From positions 18,692,001 to 18,756,000 of the forward strand of contig NC_134017.1 in NCBI RefSeq assembly GCF_040712315.1: a DNA stretch of 64,000 bases. Direction: 5' to 3'. Below the pieces are notes generated by a model. The model worked only from the letters and a program-made list of their open reading frames with translations. It had not been told where the DNA came from and did not search any database. Of the stretch, positions 1-11,379 are shown one piece after another. Origin of the DNA: Castanea sativa. Lineage: Eukaryota; Streptophyta; Magnoliopsida; Fagales; Fagaceae. Every line of letters begins with the position of its first letter. Position 1 is the first letter of the stretch. The translations under genes were made by a program, and so were the position numbers.

Positions 1-565
1 GGTGGTTGATAAAAGATTATTCAATGCCACCTTAATTATGTATACAATTTCCCAAATTAATGATAGGTGTTCAAAATTATTATTCTGATTATTGCAGTTA
101 CCTACATATGAGTTTGTTTATGTGTGCAGCTGTATGTGTTGAATAGCAGGTGTATGTTTTTTTTTTTTTTTTAGAATCAGCAAGTGTATGTGTTGAATAA
201 CAGGTTTGTGTGTGCATTTGTTGTCTTTTCTTGCAAGTTGATAGATAATTGTCATGCACTATAAACTTTAAACAATTCACTTTCAACACAATTATCTTCA
301 CACAATGCACTTTATGCACAATCCTAGCACAGCTCACACCATCCAACAAAACACCAACACCAACACCAACAGCTCACAGCTCACAAGTAGCCAATTCACT
401 TTAAACAAAAATACCAACAGCATCTAACATAAATAACAATTTATCTTAAAAATACTTATATTATTAAGTGGCTTCAAGCCAATAGCATCTACCATCTTAC
501 ATAGTTCTCATTCTTAAAAAAATCTTACATAGTTCTATTACAATACAATTGAGGACCAGCTTATA
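1..565. other. AT-rich intergenic stretch
   Basis: No gene is recognised here. The stretch holds a poly-T run near 158-172, two imperfect copies of a GTGTATGTGTTGAATA-like phrase around 130-205, and low-complexity ACACCAACACC repeats near 345-375. It lies downstream (3') of the minus-strand GRF pseudogene and may contain its 3' untranslated region. Confidence 0.6.
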
Positions 566-872
566 TTACAACCCACTAGGCAGACTCAATCTTATCATTC
601 CAACATTCTCACTTGAGCCAAAACATAAAAACAACATAACCAAAAAAAAAACCCATGACAGAATTGGTGCAATTTTGCACTTTCTCTCTTGCTCTAAAGC
701 TCTCACTGCTATCTCCTTGGCTTGAACAGAGGAAGCTCGAAACTTTCTCTCCCTATCAGTGGCTTTTGTTGCCTTGTCTTGAACAATTTCTGTCATTTGG
801 GTAACGTCTGCTGCTATCTGGGTAGCTGCTCTTTCCCTTTCATGTGCAAGTTGCAGGTCACTCTGCTGTAAA

Positions 873-2011
873 CAGGGGCAGCGGTACACTTTGTTCAGGG
901 GGTTCAAATGAACCCCCTGACTTCAATTTTTTATATATATATAATATATATTTTTTAGTTTAATATTTTAATTTATTCTTAAAAATGTTATTTTTGCACA
1001 CCTTGACTTAAATTTTATACACCTTTATTACAAATATTTCCAACTTTAGAAGTAAAAATAAGTGTTTGTGAATCGTAAGTGTTACTCTTTATCATAAATT
1101 ATATTAGAGTAATGTTATAACCATAAACTATTTTACAACATTTTTACAAAATGTTTATGTAGCCAACCTCTTATTGGTTTTCATATAGACCCACTATTAA
1201 TATCACTTTTTCATTTACCGATAATCACTTACCACATCAGCAGTGTATAAAATTTTTTGTAAAATAATTTATATCTCTAGCATTATTCTTTATATTATAT
1301 GTGTGTGAGTGTATCTAATATTGATTGTGTGCATTACTTTTTGTTATAATGTTATTTGTGTAAATAATGATGTGTGTTGGAAGTTTGCGTGTAAAGTATA
1401 AACATAAGGGAAATGTTTTGACACAACTTTCGTGGGAAATGTTTTAACACAACTTTCGTGGGAAACATAACAATTGATCTATATAATTTAGTAATTAGGA
1501 AATAGAAAGGGTTTGTTGCATGTGTGTGTATTGTTATCATGTTATAATAACTTTTTGTTATAAAGTCAAAAAAATTCAAGAAAAAAATTGTAAAGTTAGT
1601 GATTGTTTAAGTATTTGATTGGTTAAGTAAACACGTAGTGTATTATTTATGTGTGAATGAGTGTGGTTGTATGCATCAATAATTAATACAAAATCAATGA
1701 GTTGAGCTTATTCATTTAGTTTAAAATATTTTCATAAAAACAAAGACAAATAGATAATAACAAGTACATAAAAATAAAAATGTTAGACAAACTTAACAAA
1801 ATAAAATGGCCATAACTACCCACAATGGCAATAAATACTCATAATAAATTATCATATAACAATTCAAAATTTGAAAATTGTAAAAGGAAATTGTAAAACT
1901 TCAATTTTTTTTGTCAATAACTCGATATATTCAAGTTCTCTTTTTATTAATTTTTTTTTCATTTAAGTTTTTTAATGACCCCCCTAAACAAAATTTCTAG
2001 AGGTGTCACTG
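873..2011. mobile_element. Non-autonomous hAT-like DNA transposon inside the GRF gene
   Basis: The left end CAGGGGCAGC and the right end (CAGTGACACC on the other strand) are imperfect terminal inverted repeats. They align further in through TTTGTTYAGGGGGKTCA. The flanks are an 8-bp target duplication with one mismatch, GCTGTAAA at 865-872 and GCAGTAAA at 2012-2019. Ends starting CAG and 8-bp duplications are hallmarks of hAT elements. The interior is AT-rich, has no transposase-like ORF, carries a 26-28 bp tandem duplication around 1408-1465, and contains a nested MITE. Excising it together with one duplication restores the reading frame of the GRF gene. Confidence 0.78.
1106..1289. mobile_element. 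MITE nested in the hAT-like element
   Basis: A 184-bp AT-rich unit with terminal inverted repeats: AGAGTAATG at the left and the complement of CATTATTCT at the right, with similarity continuing inward over TATTTTACAA-like sequence. It is flanked by a perfect 7-bp duplication TTATATT (1099-1105 and 1290-1296). It has no coding capacity. The superfamily is not certain. Confidence 0.68.
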
Positions 2012-2317
2012 GCAGTAAATCCAGCTTTTGTTGCACCAAATGGGTAGCTTCATTCTCACGCATACAAGTGGGATTATCAGTCCATTTAAAGAAAGGGCAC
2101 TTAGGACAAACCTGCTCATAAATTGAATTGAACACATTACATTCCAATCTCACGTGAATCAACTAAATTAAGTAAAAAGTATACTTACCTTATATCAGCT
2201 ACAACCCAAAAACCTTCTCCCAAAATTATCCACTATCAAACTTGTTTTCAGCACACAAGTTTCATATGTACACATATGCCCACTTGAACCTGAGTAATTT
2301 CCACTCGAAGAAGACAT

Positions 2318-3715
2318 CGATTATCAGCTTCCTATGAATCAAAGCTACCATCAAAACTTGAAACCGCAACCCACATAAAGCAAAAATGTCGTACCTGGTG
2401 ATGATTTATCTTCAAATATTCAATGCCTCAAGACAACCCACAGATAGAACCTCACCCTCACATGAAAGCACGATCAGAAAAATCAAAACTCCAACTCAAT
2501 ACAAGGGATTTTTGCGTTGCTAGGGCTCATGAGGAAAAGAAAAGTGGGTTCGTGTTTTGTTTCGTGTAATGTTCTAATTTTGAATAAAAAATGTGTTTTT
2601 CTAACGTCTGAGGGTGAGGTGTGCAACAGATTGAAGTTCAGGTGGGCAAAGTCTAAATGATTAAAACACAGGTAGGCAAAGTGAAAACGAGTCATACCAC
2701 AGGTAGATTTACTGTAATTATCCCTTTATTTTATATGACATTATATAGATGAGTTTTTGTAAATCATTATATTTTTTTACAATAGGATTTGAAATATGTA
2801 TTCGAAATATAGCTTTCATTTTATGATGATTGTTTTTTATCATCAGGTCAAGACGCCAATATAGGCATTGAGTTGGAACAAGTATATATCATGTTTTCAA
2901 ATAATACATGTAACTTCTCACTCACATTGCTTAATAGAGTGTATTGTGTATGTAGTATGACTTATCATAGCCTCCTTTAAAAATTACTATATTCTTTAGT
3001 GAAATTTGTGATGTGACTTTTTGTTAGAATCTCATTTCTTATCTCTTGTTTGTGTGTGTTTGTTTATTTCTAAAAAGAAAAAAAAAATTCTCAACCACAA
3101 TGTATACACGGATCTTCTTCTTTTCTTTTTTTTTTATAGAATTTTAACTTATGACATCTACTTCTAATAATTGCCTTTTTTATCATCAAACTAAGATATC
3201 AATCGATTTTTTGTATAAGTGGGAATTGAACGCTAGATCTCTTATTCAATTATCAAAAAATTTACCAATTAATTTAATCAGAACCTACTATAAATTGATC
3301 TTACAAGTATGTGAGACTCATACGTTATGAGTGAATATTTACATGTATTGGATAACACCTAACGCCTCATTGGATTGATACTTTTAGACAATAATTTTAT
3401 GTGGCCATTGTCTTTTAAGAATATTTTATAAAAGAAAAAAGAAAAAAACCCCTAAGATTTTGGTTAATTTCAAATAAATACCCTTTATTATAAATTGATA
3501 ATATAGGGGTCCGAAATGGACTTAAACTTCTGTGAGTTCCCCTTATGAATAGTGAAATAGCATTCCACTTGTACTAATCGAACTTAATTAAATTCCAATG
3601 TATTTGATTCTCCAACTCAAAAAAACAAAAAACAAAATGTTCGGATGTATTTTTCAAAAAAAAAAAAAAAACAAGTTCCAATGTTTTATTTTTGTTAATT
3701 ATTTTACTTTGGATC
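2318..3715. other. Intergenic DNA upstream of the GRF pseudogene
   Basis: AT-rich sequence with homopolymer runs near 3070-3090, 3120-3137 and 3655-3672. The ORF at 2483-2695 has no recognisable domain and an unlikely composition. No gene, RNA or clear element ends are supported; the part just above 2317 should hold the pseudogene's old promoter. Confidence 0.5.
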
Positions 3716-3753
3716 ATGCTAACAAATGCCCTTAGGGTATTGGTTAACAATTC

Positions 3754-4515
3754 TGTAAGTGCACAATTGCACTTGGACCCAAAAACACACGTGGGCTCAG
3801 GCCCAATGAGCCTTAAACAATGAAATTTGTAGAGTGTGGGCTCGCAATCTAGTTTAGTGATATTCGAAACTTGATGAACAGGCTAAAATATTACAGTGTT
3901 TACAAATAAAAGACAAACAGGAAAAAATAAACCTCCTCGGACGTAAGCCGAGGACAAATTATATATTATTTCTCTTTTTTTTTTTTTCCTTAAAGGTCAC
4001 AGTTCTTCTTATTTGTCTTTTCCTTTTCTTTGCCATCTTTCCTCCTTAAATACTTCTTCTTCTTTCCTCTTTATCCACGTGTCGCACAAATCACCCTATT
4101 AAACACATGTCCCATCCACCACCCTCTGGAAGTCTTTAAATTATAGCAAGAAGGCTGACTTCTACTATTCAGGGGTCACTCTCCCATTAATGCGGCCAGG
4201 GAGATAGGTGCAGGGTCTTTAATGTGGAGGTAGCAGCCTTTTTCTAAGATATTTCCCTCACATCATTGCGTCTAGAGGGTGTTTAAATCTCCCTCTTAAC
4301 CAACAGTTTTTCCAGAACTCTGCCTTAATCTTTCTGGCGAATCCCAGGGTCATCGTGGATTTGTCCGAGGAGATATTCGTCCTCGGACGAATCCTCAGAC
4401 TCTCGACTTATGGGCCGAGCTACAATTCTAAGAGGCTTTTAGTCTAAAACAAACTAGCGTCCATCAACAAAGCCCGAGGCCTAAATACTTACTTAGGTCC
4501 TTTTTAGTCTCCACA
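3754..4515 (-). repeat. 3' LTR of element 1
   Basis: On the plus strand it runs from TGTAAGTGCACAATTGCAC to CTCCACA, so on the minus strand it starts TGTGGAG and ends TTACA. It is about 95 percent identical by eye to 14495-15251. It contains several CCGAGG/CCTCGG motifs, including TCCGAGGAGATATTCGTCC near 4364, and an inverted repeat GTGCACAATTGCAC close to the terminus. Confidence 0.92.
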
Positions 4516-4530
4516 ATAGCCCCTCAAAAC
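4516..4530 (-). promoter_or_regulatory. Polypurine tract of element 1
   Basis: On the minus strand the sequence directly before the 3' LTR is TTTTGAGGGGCTAT, the expected place and composition for the primer of plus-strand DNA synthesis. The same tract precedes the 3' LTR of elements 2 and 3. Confidence 0.8.
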
Positions 4531-5013
4531 TTTATTTTTCCTCATCCGAGGAGAAAAATAGGGTTTTGATCCGAACAGAGCTCCCTTCACTTGTTTCATA
4601 CATCACCATGCGTGTGGGGGTCGTTTCATTCCTAGAAAATGCTGTTTGGCGCTTCGATTTCCAGAACGCGCGCTTTTATGACTGCAAGTTACACCATGTT
4701 CCCCACGTTCAACGGTGAGATGAACATCCAACGGTCCTCATCACCTCCTGAAAATTTGGGCGGGAAGAATCCAATTTCGAGGCTGCTTCCCGCACGTCAT
4801 GACGTTTGGAAATCTGCGCCCTCATTCATTTCTTCAGGATTCAATCACATCAGAGCGTCAATCATCATCTTTTCTCTCCAGAAACCCGTGGAAACTCGCA
4901 TAACTACAAACTCGTAAGTCCTTACTTTCTTTACTTTTTTCTCCTCGGATTCTGTCCTCGGCTTCCTTCTTAACCACATTCCTTCTTAAAACTTGCCCCT
5001 TCCTTTCTCTTAG

Positions 5014-7552
5014 ATGGGTAGATTTAAGTGTTTAGTTGATACTGCCACTGGGATGGAAGGCTTTAGAGCCAAATACCATATTCCTAATGACGTGGGTTTG
5101 AAATACTGTCCGGCAGAAGCCATAGGTGATTCTAGGAAAATGGGTGAGGTCATTATCCCCATAATTGCCTTCATAGAAGGTGGGATGACCCTCCCTATGA
5201 GAAGCGTAACTAGGGAATACCTTTGCAATCACAGGTTGTGCCCAGACCAGTGTGCACCCAATGTATTTAGGGTCTTAGGAAGTGTCGACGCTCTAAATGA
5301 GCAGATGGGCTTGAACCTCACTTGACATGATGTCGTCTTCATGTATGAGTGTCACAAACTTACAAAAGTAGGTTACTACATTAAATCCCGGTCTAGTGTA
5401 GTTAGGCTGATTTCCTATCTGCCCAAGTCTAATAAAGGCATGAAAGACGACTACCTCATCGCCTCAGGCAACTGGCATGATGGCCCTCACTGCCCAGTCG
5501 TATGGGGAGACCCAGGTGTGACTCTTCAGGAGTTAATTTCTCTACCCCGAACTTCAATCTCAAAATCTTCTATTGTCCATTTCGATTTCTCATATGCATT
5601 GCAGATCTGACCATACTTGGCTTTTTTGGTATTCTTTCTTGTAGATAAACAACTCGTGCGCCCCCGTTTGAGCCACTGCAACGTTGCTGATCTGAATCGC
5701 ATATTGCGCTCAGAAGTATTTGTGAGTGAAGACCTGCAACTTAGAGCGGCTCACTTAATACTAGGGTACGACCCAATATCCTCGGATTTCCAGGAGATAG
5801 AGAACGCGATTATCACGGGGGATAGGAGGCGTAAGAGAATAAACGTAGCAAGGCTACATTTTCTTGTCGACCACGACATTCCCGACGACCCCAACACCAT
5901 CCTATACACGCAACCTATCGCAGCGATCCCTCTCTCGACGCACTCTCAAGCAACTGCTGTTCCGGAAGAGCAAGTATCCTCTTTGCACACGTTGGGCGAC
6001 GAGATAGACCAGTTTTAGCTCGAGGACGTTGAAAGACCCTAAGGGAACCAGTTTGTTGTGCTATCTGACGAGGAAGAAGAGCCCGCCGAGGCCTCCGGAG
6101 TTGCAGGCTTAATAGTTGCCCATCCCGACGACGATTCCGAGGAGGAAGAGATGGACGTGCTCAACGGCCTTCTAACTAAGAGAGGCTAGAGAATCGCCCA
6201 AAAAAGAGCGGGAAGGTCCCAAGTTCCTCCGACCTTGCCACCTCCCCCTCCTCCAGCCGACCCTAAACCTCCAGTTGAGGAGCCCAAGAAGAAAAGGAAG
6301 GGGGAGGCCGAGGAGGCTGATGGTGAAAAACAGAAAAAGCCAAGACAGCAGCCACAGCAAGCCCAGCAGCAGAAACTAGACAAGGGCAAGGGACGTGCCC
6401 GTTCAGTTGAAAGTGGGGAAATTAGGGATATGGCCGAAGTGCGCCGAGCACCGGCTACCTGGTCTCCTGACTTGAGATTGGACGGAGCACCAATCTCTTG
6501 CCAGTCCAGCATTAGGGCACTCCAGCAAGGCCACACCCACCATCTGGCCGAGGCGTTGGAACGTCCTCTTCTGCTGCCCAAGGATATGGATGCCTTGAAA
6601 AAGATGAGCCAGCCTCAGCTGTTCCTTTCTTTAAAAAAGAATTTAGCCCTGGTATGTTTCTCTCCGTGCGTATACTCCGTTCTTTACAATATCTGGCTAT
6701 TTGTAAATGTTTTACTACTCCTAACCCTCTAATACTTTGTCACAAGCCATTCAAGAGGTCTTTACTGCCAAGAAGTTCGTGGAGGATTCTCGGAAGAGGG
6801 CCAGAATGGAGCAGGAGATTCTTCTGGAGACTGAGAAGTCCCTAGGCCAGGCCCTAGCAGAAAACGAGAAACTCTCCTCTCAGCTGGCCACCTTAAAAAG
6901 AGAAAGAGACGGTGCCGAGGCTAGTTTGAGAACGATGAGGATTCAAGTGGAGGGGCAGCGCAAGCTTCTTCATCAAAAGGATGATGAGCTCTCCTAAGCC
7001 TAGAAGGGACGCTCGGACTTGGAGAAGAAGCTTGCGCGAATGAAGGAGGAAGCTAGCACCTTCAAGCATTCTCTGGAGGCCACGAAGCAGACAAGTTACA
7101 AGGAAGAGGTAGCTGCAATGGAAGACCAGTTGACAGAGGTTTTTGCGACCATATGTCGGGAATACTGTCAGCAAGTCTGGGGAGAAGCACTAAATATAGC
7201 AGGGGTTCCTTCAACCTCCGAGCTGAGGAAGTCCGAGAACATTTGGCTTCCCTTGGACATATAGGAAATAGAAAAGGCTCCTGTTACTGCTCCTGCCCTT
7301 GAAGCAGTTCCTCCTACTCTTCCTTTTGTGATCCTAGAGCTCATTCTGGATTCTACAGAACTTTCAGGTTCCAATAAAGAGAAGGAAGGGAGTGGGGGTG
7401 CCGAGAAGGGCCTAAGCCAAAGTGTGGAACCTATCATCCCTCCAACCACTACAATAGACAAAGGAAAACAAGTTCTGTCTTCCTTTGAGCTGGAATTAAA
7501 AGACACTGAGGCTACCAGCACTTCTCAGCAAGACCCTCCTCCGAAAGCTTAG
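5014..7552 (+). pseudogene. Antisense gene (aORF) of Tat element 1, decayed copy
   Basis: The gene runs opposite to gag-pol. The ATG at 5014 follows a likely 5' UTR intron (GTAAGT at 4914, TTAG directly before the ATG). Exon 1 is 5014-5515, exon 2 is 5645-6651 (1007 bp) and exon 3 is about 6746-7552. Exon 1 encodes a globular domain (MGRFKCLVDTA... GMTLPMRSVTREYL... LPKSNKGMKDDYL) that resembles, from memory, the plant 'putative gypsy type transposon' family (Pfam Transposase_28). Exon 2 carries an acidic stretch, a Pro run and a basic KKKRKG segment like a nuclear localisation signal. Exon 3 is mostly coiled coil. Breaks: TGA at 5323 replaces a conserved Trp, TAG at 6016, further stops near 6041 and 6187, then TAA at 6995, a TAG just after, and TAG at 7261. 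The intron 2 acceptor AG has become AA. The function is unknown. Confidence 0.75.
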
Positions 7553-8037
7553 GGTCATGCATAGGGCTTCTTTTTTCTGTACTTAGAATTTTCCATGTAA
7601 TGATATATATCGACATAATTAATGAAAGACAGTTTTATTTGATTTTGATTTGTGTTGTGTTTATTTCATCTTTTTCTCTTTATGCTTACCATAAAAGTTC
7701 TCATTAGCACACAGCGAAAGAAAGAATGAGATAAATAAGTTCACTTTCAGCAGTTGAACAATTAAAACTTTAAACAGCAATACACATATTTGCCTTGTGA
7801 AGTAAAGCGTTCAAGAACCTAACAAAGACTAACCTGGTTTAGCTGGTAAGCAGTACCTCATTTTGCAAACCCATGTGATACTTAGGACTTGTAATCTGAA
7901 ATGCTAATTCTAGTAAAGTGTGGGGTTCGAGGATCCTACCTTATCAAATTTCTGCCTAACGCTTAAAGATATATAACTTAAGACTCCATTTTAACCACGA
8001 TTTTATTCAACAAACAATCAGATATCAATCTTAACAA
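7553..8037. other. Spacer between antisense gene and subrepeat array, element 1
   Basis: Non-coding. It should hold the 3' end of the antisense gene. A degenerate relative of the subrepeat core (GGGGTTCGAGGATCCTACC near 7922) suggests that older, diverged subrepeats extend into this part. Confidence 0.5.
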
Positions 8038-9062
8038 GGTATGGGGTCCAAGGACCATACTTAACCAAGTTTCTATTTGATATTTAGTAATATATCAATT
8101 TCCACTAAGTATGTAATCCGAGGATCATGCATAACCAAGTTTCTGTTTGACATTTCAGAGCAGTAACTTAAGATGTTAATTTCCCCAAAGTAGAAGGCCC
8201 GAGGACCCGGCATAACTAAGGTTCTGTTTAACAAATAATAAGATATCAATTTCCACTAGGTATGTAGTCTGAGGACCATACATAACCAAGTTTCTGTTTG
8301 ACATTTCAAAACAGTAATTTAAGATGTTAATTTCCCCAAAGTAGAAGGCCCGAGGACCCGGCATAACTAAGGTTCTGTTTAATAAATAATAAGATATCAA
8401 TTTTCACTAGGTATGTAGTCCGAGGACCATACATAACCAAGTTTCTATTTGATATTTCAGAACAGTAACTTAAGATATTAATTTCCCCAAAGTAAAATGC
8501 CCGAGGACCTGGCATAACTAAGTTCTGTTTAACAAATAATAAAATATCAATTTCCACTAGGTATGTAGTCCGAGGACCATACATAACCAAGTTTCTATTT
8601 GATATTTCAAAGCAGTAAATTAAGATGTTAATTTCCCCAAAGTAGAAGGCCCGAGGACCCAGCATAACTAAGGTTCTGTTTAACAAATAATAAGATATCA
8701 ATTTTCACTAGGTATGTAGTCCGAGGACCATACATAACCAAGTTTCTGTTTGATATTTCAGAGCAGTAACTTAATATGTTAATTTCTCCAAAGTAGAAGG
8801 CCCGAGGACCTGGCATAACTAAGGTTCTGTTTAACAAATAATAAGATATCAATTTCCACTAGGTATGTAGTCCGAGGACCATACATAACCAAGTTTCTGT
8901 TTGATATTTCAGAGCAGTAACTTAAGATGTTAATTTTTCCAAAGTAGAAGGCCCGAGGACCCGGCATAACTAAGGTTCTGTTTAACAAATAATAAGGTAT
9001 CAATTTCTACTAGGTATGTAGTCCGAGGACCATACATAACCAAGTTTCTGTTTGATATTTCG
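8038..9062 (-). repeat. 151-bp tandem subrepeat array of element 1 (about 7 units)
   Basis: The core GTATGTAGTCCGAGGACC recurs at about 8109, 8261, 8410, 8561, 8711, 8862 and 9013, a period of 150-152 bp. A second related core, GGCCCGAGGACC, lies about half a unit away, so the unit is a diverged dimer of two halves of roughly 75 bp. Short ORFs here are by-products of the period. The same repeat, in opposite orientation, has about 34 units in element 2 and 2 in element 3. Tandem repeats between pol and the 3' LTR are common in Tat elements. Confidence 0.9.
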
Positions 9063-9128
9063 AGAGTTGTAATTGATTAGTCCATATACATTTATAATTT
9101 AAACAACAAACGACAAAAGCACCCTTTA

Positions 9129-10419
9129 TTAATAATAATACCTTCGAAGGTTGTTTACATTCCACGGACGTTGTACAACTCTTTCATCTAGATCAGCTAG
9201 TCGATATGACCCTATACCTGCTACAGAAATAATCCGATATGGTCCTTCCCAGTTCGGTCCTAATTTACCCCAGGCTGGGTTTCTAGCAATACCTACAACC
9301 TTTCTCAGAATCAGATCCCCAGGCGCGAGTGGTTTGAGCTTCACATGGGCATCATACCCTCGTTTAAGCTTCTGTTGATAATAAGCCATTTGGACCATAG
9401 TTGTCTCTCGCCATTCCTCAGGCTCTTCTCCAGGAGGCCGTTGTTATTTTCTGGGCTAAAAGTACTAGTCCTCAATGTGGGGAAGCCAAACTTTAAAGGT
9501 ATCACTGCCTCGGCCCCATAAGTCATAGAGAATGGCATTTCTCCCGTGGATCTGCGCGGCGTAGTTCGATACGTCCATAGAACGTGTGGTAGTTCTTCTA
9601 CCCATTTGCCCTTCGCATCGTCCAGCCTTTTCTTGAGTCCATTAACTATAACCTTGTTAACGGCCTCGGCTTGCCCGTTTCCCTGAGGATAAGCTGGAGT
9701 GGAGTATCTATTTATGATGCCCATGTCACCATAATATTTCCTAAAAGCTCTACTATTAAATTGAACGCCATTGTCCAAAATGAGTGTATGTGGTACTCCA
9801 AATCTAGTGATGATGTTTTTCCAGATGAACTTCTTGGAATCGACATCCCTAATATTTGCCAAGGGCTCAGCCTCTACCCATTTGGTGAAGTAGTCGGTCC
9901 CCACAAGCAACCACCTTTTGTTTCCCACAGCCCTCGGGAATGGTCCTACTATGTCTAATCCCCATTGAGCGAAAGGCCAAGGACTGGAGAGAAGGTTAAG
10001 GACTCCTCTAGGTTGATGGATGTTAGGAGCGAACCTCTGGCATTGGTCACACTTTCTCGCATAGTCCTAAGCTTCCCTCTGCATATTGAGTCACCAATAT
10101 CCTTGAGTCAGTGCCCTATAAGCTAGGGACATTCCCCCAGTATGGCTCCCACAAATTCCCTCATGCAGTTCTTCCAAAAGCGCCTCCGTTGATTCGGGGT
10201 GCACGCATAACAAATATGGTCCGGAGAAGGACCGTTTATACAATTTCTGATCCTCGGACAATCGGAAACGCGATGCCTCTCGACGGATCTTGTCTGCTTC
10301 AGACTTGTCATCGGGAAGAATGTCGTTTTTCAGAAAAGATATCATAGAATCGATCCAATTAGGTCCAAGCCTTATCAAATGGATCCGGGCTACCCCAACA
10401 ATGGTAAGAGCTAGCGTTA
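9129..10419 (-). pseudogene. Integrase region of element 1 pol
   Basis: Inserts retroelement DNA into the host chromosome. The N-terminal zinc-binding part (HEGICGSHTGG) is the end of the long frame stopping at 10091. There TGG has become TGA, and a nearby CAG appears as TAG. The catalytic core resumes in the same frame through GLDIVGPF (first Asp), LILDNGVQF (second Asp) and GNGQAEAVNK (Glu). A frameshift near 9400-9430 moves the C-terminal part to another frame (9398-9129, ending NVNNLRRYYY). No chromodomain is visible, as expected for the Tat lineage. Confidence 0.82.
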
Positions 10420-11379
10420 GCAAAGCTTCGACAAGGATAATCCTAGGCAAACCCTGAGCCAAGGACGTCGCTAAGGTAGCCAAAGAGTCTGCATGTGTAT
10501 TCCCACTTCTAGAAACGTGAGAAAAGATAAAGGAATTAAATTTGGATTGTAAACGTTTGACCTCGGTCAAGTATTCTTGCATCCTGGGGTCCCTAGCCTC
10601 CATGGTCCCCGTCACCTGGTCGACCACTAATTGAGAATCCGAGAGCATATGAACTTCCTTTCCGCCCATCCTATGTACCATGTTCATGCCGACCAAGACT
10701 GCTTTGTACTCGGCCTCATTATTAGTAGCCGAGAACGCCAACCTTAAGGATTTTTCGAAGATAATCCCTTCGGGGGATACCAGGACGAGTCCGATGCCAG
10801 ACCCTCTCTGGTTAGCTGCCCCATCAACGGATACGTTCCAAGTCAAAGGTCTTTCGTTTGTAATCATGCCAACTGATTTCTCATCCATGTGTGATTCCTT
10901 CAAAGTTTCTTCCAACAATGGTTCAGCAAACTCTGCCACCAAATCTGCAAGAACCTGGCCCTTCACCGAGGTACGTGGCCTGTATTTGATGTCAAAGGCT
11001 CCCAAAATAGTTCCCCATTTAGCCACCCCTCCAAAGTAGTCGACACTACGCAACACTGACTTGAGAGGCAGTTGGGTCAAAACTACAATGGTGTGGGACT
11101 GGAAATAATGAGGAAGCCTCCGCGTGGCATGAACTACGGCTAGAAGTGCTTTCTCCAAAAGCAGATAACGCACCTCGGCATTATTCAGCGTCTTGCTGAC
11201 GTAGTAGACCGATCTTTGCACCCCACCGTCGTTCCTTATGAGGACCAGGCTGACCGCATGGACGGTCACTGCCAAATACGCAAATAGGACCTCATCTACC
11301 TCAGGCCGAGACATAATGGGTGACCGGGAAAGATATTCCTTAAGTTGTTGGAAGGCTACAACGCACTCTTCGGACCATT
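10420..11379 (-). pseudogene. Dual RNase H region of element 1 pol
   Basis: Degrades the RNA strand of RNA-DNA hybrids. Two domains lie in one open frame. The first, at about 11379-10900, follows the RT (VYYVSKTLNNAEVRYLLLEK and SVDYFGGVAKWG) and is the degenerate native retroviral-type domain. The second, about 10831-10435, starts WNVSVDGAAN and continues with NNEAEYKAVLVG, LSDSQLVVDQV and SGNTHADSLA. It shows the Asp-Glu-Asp-Asp pattern of the acquired archaeal-type RNase H. That second domain is the main reason for the Tat assignment. Confidence 0.82.

Larger units (their letters stand above)
566..2317 (-). pseudogene. GRF-type zinc-finger / coiled-coil / membrane-anchor protein, interrupted by a hAT-like element
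   Basis: This looks like a small plant GRF zinc-finger protein. Exon 1 (2317-2189) begins with a Ser-rich leader and carries the GRF-like core NFGRRFLGC. It then has an in-frame TGA at 2197-2195 where the family usually has Arg, which could come from CGA to TGA. The intron is 2188-2112 (GTAAGT donor, CAG acceptor). Exon 2 resumes at 2111 with CPKCPFFKW, giving the paired Cys and aromatic residues of the finger. The frame stops at 2012, is broken by a 1139-bp element, and resumes at 872 in the same frame with a charged coiled-coil segment rich in ERE and RERK. It ends with a hydrophobic segment (WVFFLVMLFLCF) and a stop at 566. The finger followed by a coiled coil and a C-terminal membrane segment matches many small plant GRF proteins of unknown function. 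It is inactive as it stands, with a nonsense codon and an insertion. Confidence 0.72.

Noticed and set aside
98..349. 83-residue minus-strand ORF
   Set aside because: Low-complexity Lys, Thr and His repeats from ACACA-type sequence; no domain.
4639..4917. 92-residue plus-strand ORF before the antisense gene of element 1
   Set aside because: It overlaps the leader of the antisense gene, ends at the GTAAGT donor and has no counterpart frame in elements 2 and 3.
6186..6581. Minus-strand ORF of 131 residues over the antisense gene
   Set aside because: Shadow frame opposite exon 2; its apparent Ser/Leu richness mirrors the Pro- and Lys-rich sense coding.
8176..9003. Overlapping ORFs of 74-124 residues with repeated YYLLNRTLVM and GPRAFYFG motifs
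   Set aside because: They are read straight through the 151-bp tandem array, whose period is close to a multiple of three, and differ only where units differ. No start context or family supports a protein.
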